Of a DNA stretch of 64,000 nucleotides, positions 46,883 to 56,337 are shown in pieces. Position numbers and translations under genes: made by a program. The stretch comes from Campylobacter jejuni. Lineage in GTDB: Bacteria > Campylobacterota > Campylobacteria > Campylobacterales > Campylobacteraceae. The notes beneath the pieces were generated by a model. It worked only from the letters and a program-made list of their open reading frames with translations. It did not search any database and was not told the origin of the DNA. Positions within the stretch are counted from its first letter, which is position 1; each line of letters starts with the position of its first letter. The DNA lies in the NCBI RefSeq assembly GCF_001457695.1, contig NZ_LN831025.1, positions 744,001 through 808,000 of the forward strand, written 5' to 3'.

Positions 46883-47731
46883 ATGACTTTGCTTGATGGT
46901 AAAGCTTTAAGCGCAAAAATCAAAGAAGAATTAAAAGAAAAAAATCAATTTTTGAAAAGCAAAGGGATTGAAAGCTGTTTAGCTGTTATCTTGGTTGGAG
47001 ATAATCCTGCAAGTCAAACTTATGTAAAATCTAAGGCTAAAGCCTGTGAAGAATGTGGAATTAAATCTTTAGTGTATCATCTTAATGAAAATACTACACA
47101 AAATGAACTTTTGGCATTGATTAATACCTTAAATCACGATGATAGTGTTCATGGAATTTTGGTTCAGCTTCCCTTACCTGATCATATTTGTAAAGATTTA
47201 ATACTTGAAAGTATTATAAGTAGTAAAGATGTTGATGGTTTTCATCCTATTAATGTAGGATATTTAAATTTAGGCTTAGAAAGCGGGTTTTTGCCTTGTA
47301 CTCCACTTGGAGTTATGAAGCTTTTGAAGGCTTATGAAATTGATTTAGAAGGAAAAGACGCTGTTATTATAGGTGCTTCAAATATAGTAGGTCGTCCTAT
47401 GGCTACTATGCTTTTAAACGCTGGAGCTACAGTAAGCGTTTGTCATATTAAAACCAAAGATTTGAGCCTTTATACTAGGCAAGCTGATTTGATTATAGTA
47501 GCAGCAGGTTGTGTGAATTTACTTCGATCGGATATGGTAAAAGAAGGAGTGATTGTTGTTGATGTTGGAATTAATCGTCTTGAAAGTGGAAAGATAGTTG
47601 GAGACGTGGATTTTGAAGAGGTATCTAAAAAATCTAGTTATATAACTCCTGTTCCAGGTGGAGTAGGTCCTATGACTATAGCCATGCTTTTAGAAAACAC
47701 AGTTAAATCTGCTAAAAATAGACTTAATTAG
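46883..47731 (+). CDS. folD: Methylene-THF dehydrogenase / methenyl-THF cyclohydrolase
   Basis: One-carbon metabolism. 282 residues: SQTYVKSKAKACEECGI with the catalytic Lys, VQLPLPDH, the Rossmann segment GASNIVGRPMA, and PVPGGVGPMT near the C-terminus. lepB follows after 9 bases. Confidence 0.97.
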   Translation: MTLLDGKALSAKIKEELKEKNQFLKSKGIESCLAVILVGDNPASQTYVKSKAKACEECGIKSLVYHLNENTTQNELLALINTLNHDDSVHGILVQLPLPDHICKDLILESIISSKDVDGFHPINVGYLNLGLESGFLPCTPLGVMKLLKAYEIDLEGKDAVIIGASNIVGRPMATMLLNAGATVSVCHIKTKDLSLYTRQADLIIVAAGCVNLLRSDMVKEGVIVVDVGINRLESGKIVGDVDFEEVSKKSSYITPVPGGVGPMTIAMLLENTVKSAKNRLN

Positions 47732-47740
47732 GGAAAATCT

Positions 47741-48589
47741 ATGGAAATTTTAAAGAAATTATATAAATTTTCACAGTCTTGGACTGGAACTGTAGTTATT
47801 GTTCTTTTGGTGATTTTTTTCTTTATACAAGCTTTTGTTATTCCTTCTGGTTCTATGAAAAACACCTTGTTGGTGGGGGATTTTTTATTTGTTAAAAAAT
47901 TTAGTTATGGTATCCCAACTCCTCATATTCCTTGGCTGGAAATTCCTGTTTTGCCAGATTTCAATAAAGATGGGCATTTGATAAAAGCACAAGGGCCACA
48001 AAGAGGAGATATAGTCGTTTTTAGAAATCCTAGAAATGAAAAAGAACACTTTGTAAAGCGTTGTGTAGGCACAGGAGGAGATAGGATAGTTTATGCAAAT
48101 AAAACACTTTATGTAAGAATGCATGAGAGTGATGATTTTATGAGAGAACATTATCCGAATGATCTTGTTACTCTTGGAGGGCAAATTTATGTAAAAGAAC
48201 CTTATAAACAAAAAGGTATTCATTATGATCCAAAAAAAGATATAGAAAGTGATATTTTACGCTTTCTTAGCATAGGTGATTTTGCCATGTCTCCAACTTA
48301 TATTAAAGAACTTGGAAATCATATAGGTTTTAGCGGCGGAAATGCTTATGTTTTTGATGTGCCTGAAAATGAGTATTTCATGATGGGTGATAATCGTGAT
48401 TATTCTTATGATAGTCGTTTTTGGGGTTCTGTTCCTTATAGGTTGATAGTAGGTAAACCTTGGTTTGTATATTTCTCTTGGGATAAAGATAAAAATGTTC
48501 GCTGGGAAAGGATAGGGCGTTTTGTTGACACCTTGGAAAATGATGAACAATATATCCATGATCATGATGATGAGGATAAATTAAGCTAA
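47741..48589 (+). CDS. lepB: Signal peptidase I
   Basis: Cleaves secretory signal peptides at the periplasmic face. 282 residues: one N-terminal membrane helix (~17-35), catalytic Ser38 in PSGSMK, catalytic Lys106 in HFVKRCVGTGGD, and box E (GDNRDYSYDSRFWG). There is a fairly long insert between boxes D and E (~115-205). Confidence 0.96.
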   Translation: MEILKKLYKFSQSWTGTVVIVLLVIFFFIQAFVIPSGSMKNTLLVGDFLFVKKFSYGIPTPHIPWLEIPVLPDFNKDGHLIKAQGPQRGDIVVFRNPRNEKEHFVKRCVGTGGDRIVYANKTLYVRMHESDDFMREHYPNDLVTLGGQIYVKEPYKQKGIHYDPKKDIESDILRFLSIGDFAMSPTYIKELGNHIGFSGGNAYVFDVPENEYFMMGDNRDYSYDSRFWGSVPYRLIVGKPWFVYFSWDKDKNVRWERIGRFVDTLENDEQYIHDHDDEDKLS

Positions 48590-48613
48590 TGTTTGTGAAA
48601 AACACAAACATTA
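48587..48613. terminator. Bidirectional hairpin containing both stop codons
   Basis: TAATGTTTGTG / CACAAACATTA, 11-bp perfect stem with loop AAAAA. The lepB TAA forms the outer left bases and the moeA TAA (other strand) the outer right bases. T-rich sequence follows on the + strand. Confidence 0.7.
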
Positions 48614-49771
48614 TATTTTTAAAAGCGTGATTTCATCACCTTTTTTTAATTCACCTGTATTTTCTTCACTTATAAGTAAAAACTCACTTTTAATAAGTGG
48701 AAGTATCATACCAGATCCAAATTTATTTTCATTAAATGGTGTAAAAATATCTTTTTCTAAATTTCCTAAAATGAGATTGTTTCTTCCACTTTTAAGCTTT
48801 AAATCCATACCCATTGTAGCATGAAATTTTAAAGGATTGTCTAGGTTTCCACTTAATAAAGCAATAATTTTTTTAGCAAAAATAAAACAAGAAAGATAAG
48901 CTGCCATAGGATTTCCTGGTAAAATCAATACGAAATTTTCACCTTTTCTATAAAGCTTAGTAGGTCTTGCAGGGCGTGCTTTTAGTCCTTTAAAAAGCGG
49001 AGTAAAGCCTAATTCATCTAAAGCTTTTTCCATAAAATCAGCCTCGCCAACGCTTGCACCTCCTGAAGTGATTAAAAGATCAAAATTTGTATTTTCTAAA
49101 GCCTCTTTAGTGCTTTTAAAATTATCTTTGATAATACCTAAATAAGAAACATTTTGAAGCATGGTTAGTAAAGGCAAAGCATTGGCATTATAAATACTTT
49201 CTTCATCGCATTCTTGCCAAGGTTCTTTTAGCTCATTTCCACTTGAAAAAATACCTATGCGAATTTTTCTTATGACTTCTATTTTATAAAGGCCTTGAGA
49301 AGCAAGCAGGGCGATATGTTTATCATTAAGTTTGGTGCCTTTTTGAAGTAAAATTTCACCTTTTTTTAATTCTTCGCCTTTATAGCGATAGGCATTGTAT
49401 TGTTTAGGGGCTTTTTTAATGATGAGTTTATTTTCTTCTATATACTCATCTTCTAACATTAAGATAGTATCAGCATTTTTGGGCATTTTAGCCCCTGTCA
49501 TGATTTTATAGCATTCATTCTTAGCAACTGTATAAAAATTTTTATCTCCTGCAAAAATAGTCCCTTTAATCTCCAAAGCCTCATTGATATCAGTATAATT
49601 AAAAGCATAGCCATCAAGAGCAGCATTGTCAAAACTAGGTAGATTTTTTCTAGCGTATAAATCTTTAGCTAAAATTCTATCCTTTGCTTTTTCAAGGCTA
49701 ATAAGCTCACTTTCATCTAAACATGAAATTTGATTTTCTAAGTCTTTTAAGGTTTCAAAGATATTTTTCAT
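48611..49771 (-). CDS. moeA: Molybdopterin molybdenumtransferase
   Basis: Inserts molybdate into molybdopterin. 386 residues: [48 protein letters not shown], and [15 protein letters not shown] typical of MoeA domains. Overlaps murA by ATGA although functionally unrelated. Confidence 0.94.
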   Translation of the reverse strand: MKNIFETLKDLENQISCLDESELISLEKAKDRILAKDLYARKNLPSFDNAALDGYAFNYTDINEALEIKGTIFAGDKNFYTVAKNECYKIMTGAKMPKNADTILMLEDEYIEENKLIIKKAPKQYNAYRYKGEELKKGEILLQKGTKLNDKHIALLASQGLYKIEVIRKIRIGIFSSGNELKEPWQECDEESIYNANALPLLTMLQNVSYLGIIKDNFKSTKEALENTNFDLLITSGGASVGEADFMEKALDELGFTPLFKGLKARPARPTKLYRKGENFVLILPGNPMAAYLSCFIFAKKIIALLSGNLDNPLKFHATMGMDLKLKSGRNNLILGNLEKDIFTPFNENKFGSGMILPLIKSEFLLISEENTGELKKGDEITLLKI

Positions 49772-51024
49772 TCTTCAAGCCTTGTGATTTTCACACCCAA
49801 ATCTTTAAATTTTTCTTCTAAATTTTCATAACCCCTATCAAGATGGTAAATTCTATGGACTTTGCTTGTGCCTTTAGCTGCAAGAGCTGCTAAGATAAGG
49901 GCTGAAGAAGCACGCAAATCTGTAGCCATGACATCAGCAGCGTTAAGTTCTTTTCCGCCTACTATGGTGGCAATATGACCATTTAGTTTAATATCTGCAC
50001 CCATTCTTAAAAGTTCACTTACATGCATGAAACGATTTTCAAATAGTCTTTCATCAATAATACTAGTTCCATTAGCTTTTAAAGCTAGTGCCATAAACTG
50101 TGCTTGCATATCGGTTGGAAAGCCTGGATATTCACTTGTCATGATTTCTACAGGTTTAATTTCTTTAGCAGGAAGTAGGGTGATACTATCTTCTGCAATC
50201 AAAGTTTCAAAACCCATTTGATGAAGTTTTGCTAAAACTGCACTAAGATGAGTGGCGTTAACTTTATCTAAAGTAATTTTAGAATTTGTAATAGCCCCTG
50301 CACAAAGATAAGTTCCTGCCTCAATTCTATCAGGTATAACGCTAAATTCTTTAAATTCTAAAAGTTCTCCATCGCTACCATAAATTTCAAGTTCATCTGT
50401 ACCTATGCCTTTGATTTCAAGTCCTGCGTCTTTTAAAACTTCGCAAAGTTGAACTACTTCGGGTTCTTTTGCAACATTTAAGAGCTTGGTTTTACCTTTA
50501 GCTAAAGCTGCTGCCATGATGATGTTTTCACTACCTGTAACCGTGATTTTATCAAAAAGAATTTCATTGCCTTTTAAATTTCCACTAGCTACGACATAGC
50601 CTTGTTTAATTTGTATATTTGCCCCCATTTTTTCCAAGGCTAAAAGATGTAAATCAATAGGTCTTTGTCCTATAGCACATCCACCAGGCAAAGATACTTC
50701 ACAATGCCCAAAACGAGCAAGTAAAGGCCCTAGAGTAAGTATAGAAGCACGCATTTTACGCACAATGTCATATTTAGCTATGGTTTGATTAAGAGTGTTT
50801 GTGTTTAATAAGGCACTATTGTTTTGAAAATTGACCTTAGCTCCTAAATTTTCTAGCAAAGATATAAGAGTTTTTATATCAGCAACATTAGGAACATTGT
50901 TGATTTTTACTTCATTTTTAGCAAGTATGCTTGAAACGATCAAGGGTAGGGCAGCATTTTTTGCTCCGCTTATTGTAACATTTCCGCTTAGATGATTTGT
51001 GCCTTCGATTTCTAGATAAGTCAT
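49768..51024 (-). CDS. murA: UDP-GlcNAc 1-carboxyvinyltransferase
   Basis: First committed step of peptidoglycan synthesis. 418 residues; the catalytic Cys116 is in [16 protein letters not shown], so fosfomycin-type inhibition at Cys is expected. N-terminal [10 protein letters not shown] and a conserved [15 protein letters not shown]-like segment are present. Confidence 0.97.
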   Translation of the reverse strand: MTYLEIEGTNHLSGNVTISGAKNAALPLIVSSILAKNEVKINNVPNVADIKTLISLLENLGAKVNFQNNSALLNTNTLNQTIAKYDIVRKMRASILTLGPLLARFGHCEVSLPGGCAIGQRPIDLHLLALEKMGANIQIKQGYVVASGNLKGNEILFDKITVTGSENIIMAAALAKGKTKLLNVAKEPEVVQLCEVLKDAGLEIKGIGTDELEIYGSDGELLEFKEFSVIPDRIEAGTYLCAGAITNSKITLDKVNATHLSAVLAKLHQMGFETLIAEDSITLLPAKEIKPVEIMTSEYPGFPTDMQAQFMALALKANGTSIIDERLFENRFMHVSELLRMGADIKLNGHIATIVGGKELNAADVMATDLRASSALILAALAAKGTSKVHRIYHLDRGYENLEEKFKDLGVKITRLEE

Positions 51025-51089
51025 ATTTTTCCTTGAAAAAGTTTAAAAATGCATCATTATAGCATTCTTAAACTTTTGAAAAAATATAA

Positions 51090-51518
51090 TCAAGCTTGTT
51101 GGCTTTGGAGTTCTTGAATTTGAGCTTGAATTACATCTGCTTGAGATTTTAGCACATCAATTTGTTTTTGAAATGTCGTTTTCATTTGTTCGTTAGCGTT
51201 TGTCATTTTTTGAGCAAGTTCTGCAATTTTAGCTAAAATTTCAGCTAATTTTGCTATTAAAGCCTCTAATGCGGGATTTACGCCACCTTTGCTATTTTGA
51301 ATGGAATTTTGGTCTTTGTGGTTTTCTATTTTTTCTTGACTTACTTTGATTTCATATTCTTTTTCATTTTTTGAATTTGTTTGACTTAAGCTTCTTGCTT
51401 CATCTGAAATTTGAATTTTAACCACATTGTCACTATGAACATTACTTGCCAAATCATTGTTTTTGTTTATTTGTGTTTGATAATTGCTAAAATTTTTTGT
51501 CAAAGTATCTATTTTCAT
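51090..51518 (-). CDS. fspA: Flagella-secreted protein FspA
   Basis: 142 residues, no signal peptide; polar N-terminal half with ISDEARSLSQTNS, and a C-terminal amphipathic helical half (~80-140; ALEALIAKLAEILAKIAELAQKM) rich in Ala, Leu and Gln. This matches FspA, a C. jejuni protein exported through the flagellar filament and known to vary between strains (FspA1/FspA2); which variant this is I cannot say. It has its own sigma-28-type promoter. Confidence 0.82.
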   Translation of the reverse strand: MKIDTLTKNFSNYQTQINKNNDLASNVHSDNVVKIQISDEARSLSQTNSKNEKEYEIKVSQEKIENHKDQNSIQNSKGGVNPALEALIAKLAEILAKIAELAQKMTNANEQMKTTFQKQIDVLKSQADVIQAQIQELQSQQA

Positions 51519-51547
51519 CTTAAATCTTTTTAAATTAATTTGTATTG

Positions 51548-51574
51548 TTATCGGTTTTTTTATTTATAAATTTA
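51548..51574 (-). promoter_or_regulatory. Sigma-28 (FliA) promoter of fspA
   Basis: On the - strand, TAAATTTA, 11 bases, ACCGATAA, matching the TAAAGTTT-N11-GCCGATAA class. The -10 box ends 30 bases before the fspA ATG. Confidence 0.75.
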
Positions 51575-51644
51575 TATTAATGATAATTATTTTAAGGATA
51601 TTTTATTTTAGATTTTCATATTTATATTTTAAATGCAAAAAAGA

Positions 51645-52211
51645 CTAAAGTTTCATAAAGTTTTTAAGTATTTTTTTGCCTTTTTGAGTTAAAACTGCTT
51701 CGGGGTGAAATTGTAATCCATAAATAGGATATTTTTTATGTTTAATTGCCATAATAATATTTTCTGAATTATGAGCTAAAATTTTGCATTTTTCAGGCAT
51801 GGAGCTAATGTGTAAAGAATGATATAAGCAAATTTCAATTTCTTGTTTAATACCCTTAAAAATAGGATCTTTTTTAAAATAAAGTTTAGAAATTTTACCA
51901 TGCATGGGATTTTGCATTTTAGAAACCTTACCGCCAAAAATTTCAGCTATACACTGATGTCCTAAACATATGCCTAAAATTTTTTTATTTTTTTTAAAAT
52001 ATTTGATTGCTTTTAAGCTTAATTTAGATTCCTTAGGAGAATGAGGACCAGGAGAAATGATAAGATGAGTAAAATCAAATTTTTCTAATTCTTTGGCTTT
52101 TTTAAAGGCATCGTTTTTTATCACTTTACATTCAAAACCAAGTTCTTTAAGATAATAGATGATGGTGTAACTAAAAGAATCATAATTATCTATAAATAAA
52201 ATTTTCTTCAT
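51645..52211 (-). CDS. pabA: Aminodeoxychorismate/anthranilate synthase glutaminase subunit
   Basis: 188-residue class I glutamine amidotransferase: IDNYDSFSY, nucleophile Cys82 in GICLGHQ, His169 and Glu171 in LQFHPEAVLT. Supplies ammonia to PabB. TrpG has the same fold; the overlap with pabB (ATGA) favours the folate role. Confidence 0.92.
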   Translation of the reverse strand: MKKILFIDNYDSFSYTIIYYLKELGFECKVIKNDAFKKAKELEKFDFTHLIISPGPHSPKESKLSLKAIKYFKKNKKILGICLGHQCIAEIFGGKVSKMQNPMHGKISKLYFKKDPIFKGIKQEIEICLYHSLHISSMPEKCKILAHNSENIIMAIKHKKYPIYGLQFHPEAVLTQKGKKILKNFMKL

Positions 52212-53992
52212 TGTAATTTTACCTTTTTTAAACCACGCACGGAATTAATGCAATAAATATTTTCTGCTTCAAATAAATCTTGTTTAAATAATGCTTTTTC
52301 TTTTATCAAGCCAAGATTGATTAAGAAATTTCTATATACGCCATTTAACATACCGCTTTGAATTTGTGGAGTATAAAATTGAGCGTTTTTTTCTAAGATG
52401 AGATTGGTTCTTGAGCCTTCGCAAAGTTCATCTTTTTCGTTAAAAAAAGCTATGTCATAACACAAGTTTTGCTGCCATTTGTATGAGTGTTGATTATAAA
52501 AAGTACGTAAAGAGCTTTTGTGATAGAGATTGTCACTTTTTGAGTTAATTTTATCATCACTTAAAAGCAAAATATCGTTTGAATTTTGTTTTAAGGCACT
52601 TTGTTGAAATTCGTATCTTCCGTCTTTGTATAAAATAAGCTTTAAAATTCCTTCTTTATGTGGATTTTTAAAGGGTAGGGGAAAATTATAAAATAAAGAG
52701 TGTTTTTTGTGGAAAATTTTTTCATCGAGTTTAAAAAGTGTAAAATTTTGATATTCTTTATAAGAACTTTTTTGATTTAAAATATTATAAAAATCTTTAA
52801 AGAGCTTGTGAGTATTAAAATTAAATTTAAGAGCTGAATTTATAAGCCTTAATAAATGTTCTTTTAAAAATAAAATTTGAGAATTTTTAAAATACATGGT
52901 TTCAAAAAGATGAAAATCACAAGGATTTAAGATCGCGCTTTTAAGTTTTAATTCTTCAAATTCATCTTTAAATTTTGAGTCCCAAACCAAGCCGCTACCC
53001 GTGCTATAAGTATAAATTTCATCTTGTTTTTCTAAGGTGCGTATGGCTACGCTAAATTTATTTTTATTTTTGTGTATTAAACCTATAGTTCCGCAGTAAA
53101 TACCACGATCTCTTTGTTCTAATTCTTCAATAAATTTAATACTTTCAAGCTTTGGAGCACCTGTAATAGAACCACAAGGAAAGAGAGCTTTAAAAATTTG
53201 ATATAAAGAAATATTTTTTTTAAGTTTTCCTTGTACGCTTGAAGTCATTTGATGTAAAGTAGGGTGACTTTGAATTTCAAAAAGTTTGGTTTTTAAGCTT
53301 TTTTTTGTGATGATTTTTGAAAGATCGTTGCGTAAAAGATCACAAATCATAACATTTTCACTCAGATTTTTTGTATCATTTTGCAAGAAAATTTTATTTT
53401 CTTCATCTTTTATAGGATCTTTATCACGCTTAATTGTGCCTTTCATAGGTTTTGTAAATATTTTTCTTTTTTTGGTTTTGAAGAAAAGTTCAGGAGAAAA
53501 GGATAAAATTTCTCTTGTTTCATCTTTTATAAAAGCTTTAAATTCAGTATCTTGTCTAGAAAGCAAAAGTTTAAAAAGTTCAAAAGAATCCATTTTGCTA
53601 TGAAATTTAAAATTTTGAGTAAGGTTGATTTGATAAACTCTTCCTTTGGAGATTGCCTCTTTAACCTTGATGAAATTTTCCTTGTAATTATCTTGATCTA
53701 AAAAATTTATAAATTCAGGAATAAATTTTTCTTCATCGATATCTTCTTTTTGAAATTTTTTTCTTTTTTTAAAAGCAAATACAGACAAATAAGCCTTTTT
53801 GCTTGTGAAATTTTTATCTTGAAAATATCTATATAGCTCATAATCAGCAAGCATTAAAATATAAAAATCATTTTTATATTTTTCTATAAATTTAAAGCAT
53901 TTTTTACTTTCTTTGTGGTTAAAGGCTTTTAAAGTGTGTTTTAAATCATGGTAAAAATATTTACCAAAAACAGCATAGTTTTCAAGAGTCAC
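52208..53992 (-). CDS. pabB: Fused aminodeoxychorismate synthase / aminodeoxychorismate lyase
   Basis: 594 residues. Residues ~1-345 are the chorismate-binding enzyme (KGRVYQINLTQNF, PMKGTIKRDKDP, GSITGAPKLESIKFI). Residues ~355-594 are an aminotransferase class IV lyase (PabC-like; LCEGSRTNLI, GMLNGVYRNFL). One chain can therefore make p-aminobenzoate for folate with PabA. The start is GTG at 53992 with AAGGAATTAA upstream, overlapping xerH by 11 bases. Confidence 0.92.
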   Translation of the reverse strand: MTLENYAVFGKYFYHDLKHTLKAFNHKESKKCFKFIEKYKNDFYILMLADYELYRYFQDKNFTSKKAYLSVFAFKKRKKFQKEDIDEEKFIPEFINFLDQDNYKENFIKVKEAISKGRVYQINLTQNFKFHSKMDSFELFKLLLSRQDTEFKAFIKDETREILSFSPELFFKTKKRKIFTKPMKGTIKRDKDPIKDEENKIFLQNDTKNLSENVMICDLLRNDLSKIITKKSLKTKLFEIQSHPTLHQMTSSVQGKLKKNISLYQIFKALFPCGSITGAPKLESIKFIEELEQRDRGIYCGTIGLIHKNKNKFSVAIRTLEKQDEIYTYSTGSGLVWDSKFKDEFEELKLKSAILNPCDFHLFETMYFKNSQILFLKEHLLRLINSALKFNFNTHKLFKDFYNILNQKSSYKEYQNFTLFKLDEKIFHKKHSLFYNFPLPFKNPHKEGILKLILYKDGRYEFQQSALKQNSNDILLLSDDKINSKSDNLYHKSSLRTFYNQHSYKWQQNLCYDIAFFNEKDELCEGSRTNLILEKNAQFYTPQIQSGMLNGVYRNFLINLGLIKEKALFKQDLFEAENIYCINSVRGLKKVKLQ

Positions 53993-55046
53993 TTAATTCC
54001 TTTGCAACCTGTGCGGCAAGTTTTAATTTATTATTATCAAAATGAGTGTAAATTCTTGAGGTATTTAAACTTGCATGCCCTAAAGCTTCTTGAACTAAAA
54101 CTAAATCTTTTTGCTTTTTATAAAGCAGGGTGGCAAAAGTATGACGCAACATATGAGCACCATTTTTTTGTTTGCGAATTCCTGCACGAAATAAAAGCTG
54201 TTCTACTATGCGACTGACATAAGATTGAGTCAGTGGAGTGCCTTTTTTATTGACAAAAAGTAGGGCGTCTTTACTCATATAATTAATACTTACATTTTTA
54301 AGCAAATCGTAAATAAGTTCTTTTTTTATCATTACAACACGATATTTATTGCCTTTAGCTCTTATTCTTATGATATAAAGATCGTTTTCTTCGCTAATAT
54401 CACCCATTTTGATATTGATAGCTTCACTTACCCGTATGCCTGTAAAAATGATGATTTTAATAATAAGTTTATTGCGTATGGTATTGTTTTTAAAATCTGC
54501 ATTTTTAATAGCATCAAGAAATTTTTTAAGCTCTTCTTCACTCATAAATTCAGGTAATTTTACCCCTTTAGAACCTGCTATACCTGCCCAGTTTTTAAGA
54601 TTGATATCGAAAATATGTGCTTTTTCATCTTCTTCATTTTGCTTGTCTAAAAAATCAAAAAAATTAATCACAGCAATACGGTAATTTTTTTTGCTTGCAT
54701 CTGATAAAGCACCTGTTATACTTGCTAAAACTTCTACAATGAGTTCTTCATCAATCTGTTTTAAAGAGTAAAGCTTATAAAAATTTAAATATTCAAATAC
54801 TTTTTTTAAAGGATTAAAATAAGTATTAACTCCACTTAAACCAGCATTTCTTGCTTTTTTTGCTAGAGCGTCAAGTTCATCAATATTTTTTACACCTTTT
54901 GTAAGAGCAAAATTAACTTCTGCTAAAGCTTGTGGATTTTTTAACTCTTTGTTAGATAGTGAGTTGAGTTTAAATTTTACATATTTTGCTAACCAAAATA
55001 AGAATGATTTTTCAAAATTTTCTTCACAATCTAAAGGGTATTTCAT
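53982..55046 (-). CDS. xerH: XerH tyrosine recombinase
   Basis: Resolves chromosome dimers at difH. 354 residues: N-terminal SAM-like core-binding domain (~40-160) and catalytic domain with Arg205 (TGIRVSEA), Lys231 (RAKGNKYR), His298 and Arg301 (HMLRHTFATLL), His324 (LGHASLNTS) and nucleophile Tyr333. Single-recombinase systems of this kind replace XerC/XerD in Campylobacter and Helicobacter. A dif-like palindrome lies about 200 bases upstream. It shares a transcript with the folate genes. Confidence 0.95.
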   Translation of the reverse strand: MKYPLDCEENFEKSFLFWLAKYVKFKLNSLSNKELKNPQALAEVNFALTKGVKNIDELDALAKKARNAGLSGVNTYFNPLKKVFEYLNFYKLYSLKQIDEELIVEVLASITGALSDASKKNYRIAVINFFDFLDKQNEEDEKAHIFDINLKNWAGIAGSKGVKLPEFMSEEELKKFLDAIKNADFKNNTIRNKLIIKIIIFTGIRVSEAINIKMGDISEENDLYIIRIRAKGNKYRVVMIKKELIYDLLKNVSINYMSKDALLFVNKKGTPLTQSYVSRIVEQLLFRAGIRKQKNGAHMLRHTFATLLYKKQKDLVLVQEALGHASLNTSRIYTHFDNNKLKLAAQVAKELSDS

Positions 55047-55239
55047 AAAAACTTTTCCTAAATCTAAAATTTTAGCTTTTTAACTAGAAAAGGTATTTTA
55101 GTATTAACTTAGTAAAAAAAAGCTTTTTTAGGAAAAAGTTTGTTTTTATATGCAAGGCAAAAAGATTGAAATATTTTTATTAAATAAATCTTATATCAAT
55201 CATAAAAAGATATGATAAAAGGTAAAAATATATAAAATT

Positions 55240-55280
55240 TATAATTTTGTATTGAAAACTGTAATTTTCAAACTTTTTTA
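55240..55280. other. Candidate difH chromosome-dimer resolution site
   Basis: Core TTGAAAA (55252-55258), 6-base spacer CTGTAA, TTTTCAA (55265-55271): two inverted 7-base arms around a central region of the size used by Xer recombinases. It lies upstream of xerH, as difH does in related species. Outer arm bases are imperfect. The exact outer limits are my estimate. Confidence 0.72.
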
Positions 55281-55556
55281 TATACACCTAGATTATTCTA
55301 CTTTGATATAGATTAAGCTACTATTTTTACATACTTTTATGATTTTACCTTTTGAGTGAAATAAACTTATCCATAAAATATAATGTAAAAAATTGATAAT
55401 TTTATTTCGTAAATTAAAATTATATTTTACTTTTCTTGAAAACTATAAAGAATATTTAAAAATTAAATTATTTTATATTATTATCAAAATATACATAAAA
55501 ATGATAACTTGTGCATTAAATTTTTTAACCCCCTATTCTTGATTTTTAGTTAAAGT

Positions 55557-55592
55557 AAATATTCTTAGTTATAAAATTTTTTAAGAATATTT
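55557..55592. repeat. Inverted repeat upstream of dsbA-dsbB
   Basis: AAATATTCTTA / TAAGAATATTT, 11 bp perfect, 14-base spacer. It lies just before the probable promoter of the dsbA gene. It could be a regulator site or a terminator-like hairpin. Confidence 0.5.
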
Positions 55593-55604
55593 TTATTTTA
55601 ATAG

Positions 55605-55613
55605 TGTTATAAA
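55605..55613 (+). promoter_or_regulatory. Extended -10 promoter for the dsbA-dsbB transcript
   Basis: TGTTATAAA fits TGnTATAAT with one mismatch, about 61 bases before the ATG at 55675. Confidence 0.45.
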
Positions 55614-55674
55614 TAGTTATTACATAAAAACTTAATAAAAAGTTTTATCAAAACCAAATTTCAAGGAGAGGGTA

Positions 55675-56337
55675 ATGAAATTTCCAGTAAAATTAGCAAG
55701 ATCTATTGTTGTATGTGCTTTTTTAGCAGGTATAAGTGCTAGCGCATTAAGTGAAGGTAAAGAATATGTAATTCTTAAAAATCCTATTGCTAACGCTGAT
55801 AATTCATTGATTGAAATTTTTTCTTATCACTGTACTCATTGTTATGATCATCACAAATTTAATACCATGGGTAAAGTTAAAGAAAAATTACCTAATTTAA
55901 CTTATAAATTTTATCCTGTAAGTTCTATGGGAGATTATGGAAGGCAAGCTAATGAAATTTTTGCTTTTGCGGCATTTAAGGATGGTGTAAATAAAATTGA
56001 TCCTACGGATAAAAATAGTTTAACTCATAAAGTCGCTGAAGCTTATTTTAATGCATATTTTAAGAAAAAACAAAGATGGGAAAATGGTAAAAATCCTGAA
56101 GCTTTTTATAGTGTCGGTTTAAAAGCAATGAATGTAAGTAAAGCTGATTTGGAAAATTTCTTAAAAACTCCAGAGGCTGCAGAGCTTTTAAAAAGTTATG
56201 AAATTGCCAATCCTATTTCGCAAAATTATGGCACCCCTGCTTTTGTTGTTAATGGAAAATATCAAATCATTCCAAGTGCAATCAACTCTCCAGAGACTTT
56301 GATTGAAATTACTAAAGAACTTAGCAAGCAAAAATGA
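55675..56337 (+). CDS. dsbA: Periplasmic thiol:disulfide oxidoreductase DsbA (copy upstream of dsbB)
   Basis: Introduces disulfides into exported proteins. 220 residues: signal peptide (~1-26), redox motif Cys53-Thr-His-Cys56, helical insert, and cis-Pro loop [16 protein letters not shown] precedes the ATG. Overlaps dsbB by ATGA. It shares a 41-base identical stretch with the second dsbA copy near the 3' end. From memory the C. jejuni literature calls the dsbB-linked copy DsbA2. Confidence 0.93.
   Translation: MKFPVKLARSIVVCAFLAGISASALSEGKEYVILKNPIANADNSLIEIFSYHCTHCYDHHKFNTMGKVKEKLPNLTYKFYPVSSMGDYGRQANEIFAFAAFKDGVNKIDPTDKNSLTHKVAEAYFNAYFKKKQRWENGKNPEAFYSVGLKAMNVSKADLENFLKTPEAAELLKSYEIANPISQNYGTPAFVVNGKYQIIPSAINSPETLIEITKELSKQK
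56227..56267 (+). repeat. 41-base direct repeat, copy 1 (in first dsbA)
   Basis: Identical base for base to 59709-59749 in the second dsbA; codes the cis-Pro loop [14 protein letters not shown] further 14-base identity follows four bases later. Confidence 0.95.

Larger units (their letters stand above)
55047..55674. other. 628-base intergenic region upstream of xerH
   Basis: The longest non-coding stretch in the window, very AT-rich. It holds the dif-like palindrome (55252-55271), a palindrome AAAAAAGCTTTTTT at 55116-55129, an 11-bp inverted repeat at 55557-55592 and a likely promoter at 55605-55613. I found no convincing open frame or structured RNA. Confidence 0.7.

Noticed and set aside
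55116-55129. AAAAAAGCTTTTTT palindrome as a terminator or binding site
   Set aside because: Such A/T palindromes arise easily in DNA this AT-rich; no loop or supporting context.
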